A stretch of 64,000 nt of DNA from Lineus longissimus. Lineage: Eukaryota; Nemertea; Pilidiophora; Heteronemertea; Lineidae. Shown one piece after another: positions 59,816 to 64,000 of the stretch (positions within the stretch are counted from its first letter, which is position 1; every line of letters starts with the position of its first letter). Under the pieces are notes generated by a model that saw only the letters and a list, made by a program, of their open reading frames with translations, searched no databases and was not told the DNA's origin. Where the stretch lies: positions 2,730,001-2,794,000 of the forward strand of contig NC_088318.1 in assembly GCF_910592395.1 (NCBI RefSeq), in the 5' to 3' direction. The position numbers were made by a program, and so were the translations under genes.

Positions 59816-60507
59816 ACGAAAAATGGTTTCTTGTTTAACAAGTTTTTTCAATAACAGATAATTCTGCCTATTGACGTTGCTCTTCAACATGGTTTGTTTC
59901 TAATAAGACCGTAGGTGGTAAAGCCATAAGTTAGTTTTGTTTATGATATTTATATGATTCACACAGGGCCCGCAGAGTGCTAGACAAATGTTCTCGTCAA
60001 TATTCTTACAGCTTGCTTAGGACCCACCTGGCAGTTCCGTTGATTAGATAGTTAAATATCATGCCCACAAATAAGACAACTGCTTTTTACACCATTGGCA
60101 TTTTTAAGGTATCAAGTTGGCAATCTGAGGCCAAATCTTTTCACAAAAACAGATGTGTCACATTCTGTAAAATTTGTTCTTGCTAGCTGCGTATTGGCAT
60201 TTATTCTCAGCCACATGTGATTTTGAGATGCGGTTTTTGCTAAACCTAACGGGTCTTTCCATGTGATAAAGACTTGAGATACAAGCACCAAATGGTTTAT
60301 ATTACTGCATTTGCATTTATCAGGGCAGTCCAGTCTATTGCTTTGATTTAGTTAAGCTGTATTCTGACCAAGAATAAATCAGACAATTAACATCTCCATC
60401 CAAATCCCAGATCAGTCCGGCGCAATCTCTTCCCAACAAAGACACAAAGACTGCACCAAGATAAATTCTCAGTGAGGGGGTCCTTAATGTATTTGCTCTC
60501 ATCTTAC

Positions 60508-60781
60508 TGGATGGCCGGACCATTTGACTGGGGCATTTCCCCCAGGAGGCAGTATCTGAAATCGATTAGGCCATATCCAGACGGGATTATTGTCATCATA
60601 CTTGGCTGATGATCGCCCATTATTGTCCTGGCTGGCGTTGGGCGAGAATTCAAAAGAATAGGACGTCATGTTACAGTCTATAGGATTGGTACTCGAATGG
60701 ACAAGCAGGAAATGAACTTGGGTCTGGGCTTCTGTTATTTGGGACACACCCTGCTCTATCTCGGAGATTAAAGAGTATTTC
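60508..60781 (-). other. Unidentified candidate exon
   Basis: A 274-bp open segment between acceptor attcatcatag and donor CATCCA|gtaaga. The 91-codon peptide has two N-glycosylation sites (NMT, NAS) and the stretch VWIWPNRFQILPPGGNAPVK. I do not recognise it. Composition and splice signals allow a real exon of a nested minus-strand gene, but a chance frame is equally possible. Confidence 0.22.
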
Positions 60782-60837
60782 CTATGATGAATGTAATGCC
60801 CTTCCCACGCATCAGTCAGTGTCAAGGCAATTGGGAA

Positions 60838-61182
60838 GATCAGTGGCGTAGTGGTTAGAGCACCGGGCTCATAATCAGGAGGTCGTGGGTTCGATTCTCG
60901 GAAGGGTCACTGCTGTTTCGTCTTTGTGTCTTTGAGCAAGGCACTTAACCCTACTTGCTTCTCTCCACCCAGGAGTAAATGGGTACCTAGCTGGCAGAGT
61001 TGGCACACTATGAATGTTAGTCCTGAGCGCTGTATAGCTGCAGCTCGGACCTGTAATACTCCCAAGGAGTAGAGCTTGAACCACGAATGTACAGGCCAAT
61101 AGCTAGGGGTAATAATGTGAAGTACTTTGAGCGACTGAAACCAGTTGAATTTCGCGCTATATAAGTCTCATAATTATTAATT
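60838..61182 (+). mobile_element. tRNA-derived SINE, near full length
   Basis: The head is tRNA-like, with A box tggcgtagtgg (60844-60854) and B box ggttcgattct (60888-60898). The body contains ttgagcaaggcacttaaccc, a core I know from V-SINE-type elements, and the tail ends gcgctatataagt...attattaatt. It is non-coding and pol III transcribed when active. Confidence 0.85.
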
Positions 61183-61396
61183 GATGCATCATCAGGTCAT
61201 ACGCAAGCTGCTGGATGGGACCCTATTGCAGACCCTATTGTCCACATGTTCATCAGGCCTAACTGATCTGCACTGGACTTTTGGATAGGAAATAAGAAGG
61301 TTCATTTTCATTTCTCGAGAAATTGTAAAATAGACTGAATCGGTGGTGGTGAGAAATCCCCTTTAGGTCAGAGAAGGAGTCGAAAGGACATGCAAC

Positions 61397-61516
61397 CTCT
61401 TCAATGTTGATGAAATTCCTGGAATCGGATGCTGGCGGATGTTCTGATTGAGCTGTTCATTCCCGACGCCTGCAGCATGTCTGAAGGGTGTTCTTTTCCA
61501 CGTTGCGATCCATCCC
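61397..61516 (-). other. Unidentified candidate exon, in phase with the one at 60.5 kb
   Basis: A 120-bp open segment after acceptor cattgtattccag, exiting at GAAGAG|gttgca. The peptide starts GWIATWKRTPFRHAAG. Its phase-2 exit fits the phase-2 entry at 60781. No family is recognised. Confidence 0.2.
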
Positions 61517-62249
61517 CTGGAATACAATGATGTCTTCTATGACAACACTTGATGACACATGCTGTTCCATTTTGATGTTCAAAAGGAAAATCTAAAGTAA
61601 AAAGGACAACTAAGAGTATCCCTGTGAAACTCTAGCACTGAAGGTGTTAAAGCTTTTAAACCTCCTTCTCCTGTGCATGTCATAAGTATTTGTAAGAAAT
61701 GGCAGCGGCTTAAACCCAAAAGGGTTTCTTAAGTTGACATGATGATGATGATGATTATATAGATAACAGTCATCCCTTATGTGGACACCACAGCTGGTAA
61801 TGACACTGACAGGCATCCACACCTTTTTAAGTACTTGGGGACATTTTCTGGCATTGGTTTATCAAAGATACCTTCCCTATAAATCTGTTAATAGGTGTCA
61901 CTGGCCAGCATCGAGATGAAAAATTTATTTCAACCATCATTTCTAAGGCTACTGGGTTTGCAATTCTTGTTACCTGCAATAACCACACGAATGAGTGATT
62001 TTTATCACGTATGCTCATGATCACGGGTCGCAGTGATCTAAATCGCTCATTTGGGAGGTATTCTGGACTGCTTCTTTGGCATCTGATGCCTCAAGCCTAT
62101 CCGGTCTCAAAGGAAATCCACCATAAAAAAGAAGTTGCAGATGGACAGTTATTAGGTAAAGCTGCTAGCTTGGCTTTTTGATATTAGCCCCGTAAGCAAA
62201 GAATACGGAATCGGGTTTCTTGGTCAATCAGAAATGCCTAAAGCGTGTT

Positions 62250-62900
62250 CTTGGGATAACCAATAAGTGTTGTCATCAGTCTCATGAGATGGACATAGCC
62301 ACAAGACGTAGATCGATGAAGAGCCTTGGGCACCAAGAGTCAGCCTCATGTCAGGTTGGTTAGGGCCCGCTGTAGAAGTATGACGACCTAACGCATGATG
62401 TCCAGACATCTTCTACACACAAGAGCCCAAGGCACCAAGAGCAAGTAGATATATTCAGAACTTACGCGTATTGTTCAGGTATTTCCAACAACTTGGAGAA
62501 AATTAACTCAAGTCAAATCTCCACGAATCAAGCCTGTCTGTTGTGACAAAACATCGAACAATTGATCAAACGACAGCCCCAAGTACCTAGACAGCTAATG
62601 GGGTCGGCTCTAGATATATGTAGACATCCAGGTATTTTCCGCATCCTAAGAGTATTGGCTCAAGTCATCACCGCAAATCAAGTTTGCCTGTTGTGACAAA
62701 CATCAATCAATCAAGAGCCACAGGGCTTAGAGTTTGCCTCATGTGAGTTTGGTGCGGGTCGGCTGCAGACTCTTGTAGAACTTAAGTTAATCTCCACAGA
62801 TCAAGCTTGTCTGCTTTGATAGAGCTTAGATCAATCCAGAGCCAAAGTTACTGAGATTTGGCCTCATATCAAGTTGGTTGGGGGCTTGCATAGATTCATG
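62250..62900. repeat. Diverged repeats of about 150-180 bp
   Basis: Words such as 'caagcctgtctgttgtgaca', 'gcctcatgtcaggttggtt' and 'atctccac(g/a)aatcaagc' recur four times between 62.25 and 62.9 kb, in the same order. Confidence 0.55.
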
Positions 62901-64000
62901 TCGTACTCACTCATGATGTACAAGCAAGCGGGTTCTATTCCAAGTCGGTCAGTCCCAGCATGCTCGTGTGATAGAGAGGGTGACTCTATTGTTTATAGAG
63001 CTAATAATCTCCTAGTTGACGCTCAGCTCTGAATGTACGAGACAAGTATTGCCCTCATCCTATGTGAGTCATCTCCTGTCACCTATCCCCAAATCAAGCT
63101 ACTCTGTTGTGTTGAGGAACCCTTGGCAATGGCCAGTCACGAGTGCCTGTTACCCTCAGGCAACTAGTCACACCTTGTCTATTTGGAAACGGAGCTCCAG
63201 CCATGGCTGCCTTCAGGTCTTCACTAACCAAGCTTGTCTGTGGGGTCCGATAGTTTAGGAAGGGCAACTCTTGAGGTGCATGCGTGACATATGGCCAGTA
63301 GAGGTGGTCTTCAGTGAAGGGCCACAGGTACTGGTCTGTCGTCTTGGCGATACCGAAACAAGGGTAGTTTCCTGAGGTTATAATGAAGCCTATCATGGGC
63401 AGAGCTTGAAAGTGTACTTTAGAATGTTCAGTGGGAGATTGGTATGACGGACCTGTTCATGTTGCTGATGTCATCCAAATTTTGGCAGGATTTGCTTAAG
63501 ATTAGGTCAGTGGTGTGTGAAAGAGCTGGTGTACCTACTGGTTGGTGCACGAGTCATAATGTGGATGATCTCACTATTACCCTTACTACTATGCCATTTA
63601 CAACAAGTGCAACCAAACAATGATCAATCTCATCCTGTCCAAATCTACAGTTGAGCCATACAGTGACAACGTCTCAAGTGTACAGACGAAGTTTTGATTA
63701 TCACAAACCGATGTCAATCTAAACTGATGAACCTCTTTGAATCCAGAAATAACCATGAAATCCTTGAGAAGACTTATCATCAAGGAGCATCAACTTGGTA
63801 CAACACTTTCTTCAATTTGATTTACAATGATTACAAAATCTTTTGATCAAACATGTCAAATGATCGATCAAATGTCGCCGATCCAGATTGGCAATCAATT
63901 TTCGTAAAAAAAAGTGAGTACTTCCGCATTCCCGTGGTTATCCTGCGCCGAATGGCCAACATTATTCATGATAGAAAGAAATCTCCGACAGGTGATCCGA

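Larger units (their letters stand above)
42479..64000. other. Gene-poor region, probably a further LRRCC1 intron
   Basis: The LRRCC1 coiled coil must continue after 42478, but no Glu/Lys/Leu-rich exon with suitable splice sites is visible on the plus strand. The region is made of SINEs, MITEs, satellites and AT-rich unique sequence, with microsatellites such as a G tract at 44470-44483 and (ATG)n at 61738-61755. Minus-strand exon candidates are listed separately. Confidence 0.5.

Noticed and set aside
60838-60910. tRNA gene
   Set aside because: A and B boxes are present, but the sequence does not fold as a complete cloverleaf and continues into a SINE body and tail; the same applies to the heads at 43.9, 46.1 and 59.8 kb.

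Overview
The window is eukaryotic nuclear DNA: genes are split by GT-AG introns and separated by AT-rich sequence full of SINEs, MITEs, retroelement fragments and satellite-like arrays. The gene content (an RNF213-type giant ubiquitin ligase, the centriole protein LRRCC1, an FMRFamide-receptor-like GPCR) and the repeat types point to a marine invertebrate, probably a lophotrochozoan. That placement is inference; nothing in the sequence fixes the species.

Region 1 (1-16.7 kb, minus strand) holds the N-terminal portion of an RNF213/mysterin-like gene. I could join 19 exons with matching splice phases into about 2,110 codons. They encode an N-terminal zinc ribbon, a long acidic disordered arm, three tandem copies of an eight-cysteine zinc module, a basic/acidic linker, a CBM20-like domain and the start of the large helical stalk. 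The AAA+ motor, RING and RZ finger would lie beyond position 1. One exon (113-115) has an in-frame TGA in what looks like continuing coding sequence. The introns hold a 490-bp solo LTR with a 4-bp target duplication, two retroelement-type repeats with a shared 3' end, and a 5S-rRNA-like fragment.

Region 2 (16.7-18.15 kb) is a short head-to-head intergenic stretch, a candidate bidirectional promoter.

Region 3 (18.15 kb to at least 42.5 kb, plus strand) is the 5' part of LRRCC1: leucine-rich repeats, a variable linker and the first heptads of the coiled coil, in ten coding exons with consistent phases. Two introns are large. The 3.6-kb intron after exon 9 contains a complete intronless GPCR gene on the opposite strand (22,932-24,275) and a 120-bp tandem array. 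Each array unit repeats a 3' splice site, and the last copy is the acceptor of LRRCC1 exon 10. The next intron is 17 kb.

Region 4 (42.5-64 kb) has no exon I can assign to LRRCC1, so it is probably a further intron of more than 21 kb or flanking DNA. It carries tRNA-derived SINEs, two MITE families, a near-perfect 223-bp foldback element and many unrelated tandem arrays. A few weak minus-strand exon candidates (59.3-61.5 kb, and a 27-bp micro-exon at 55.1 kb) might belong to another nested gene; I could not identify them.
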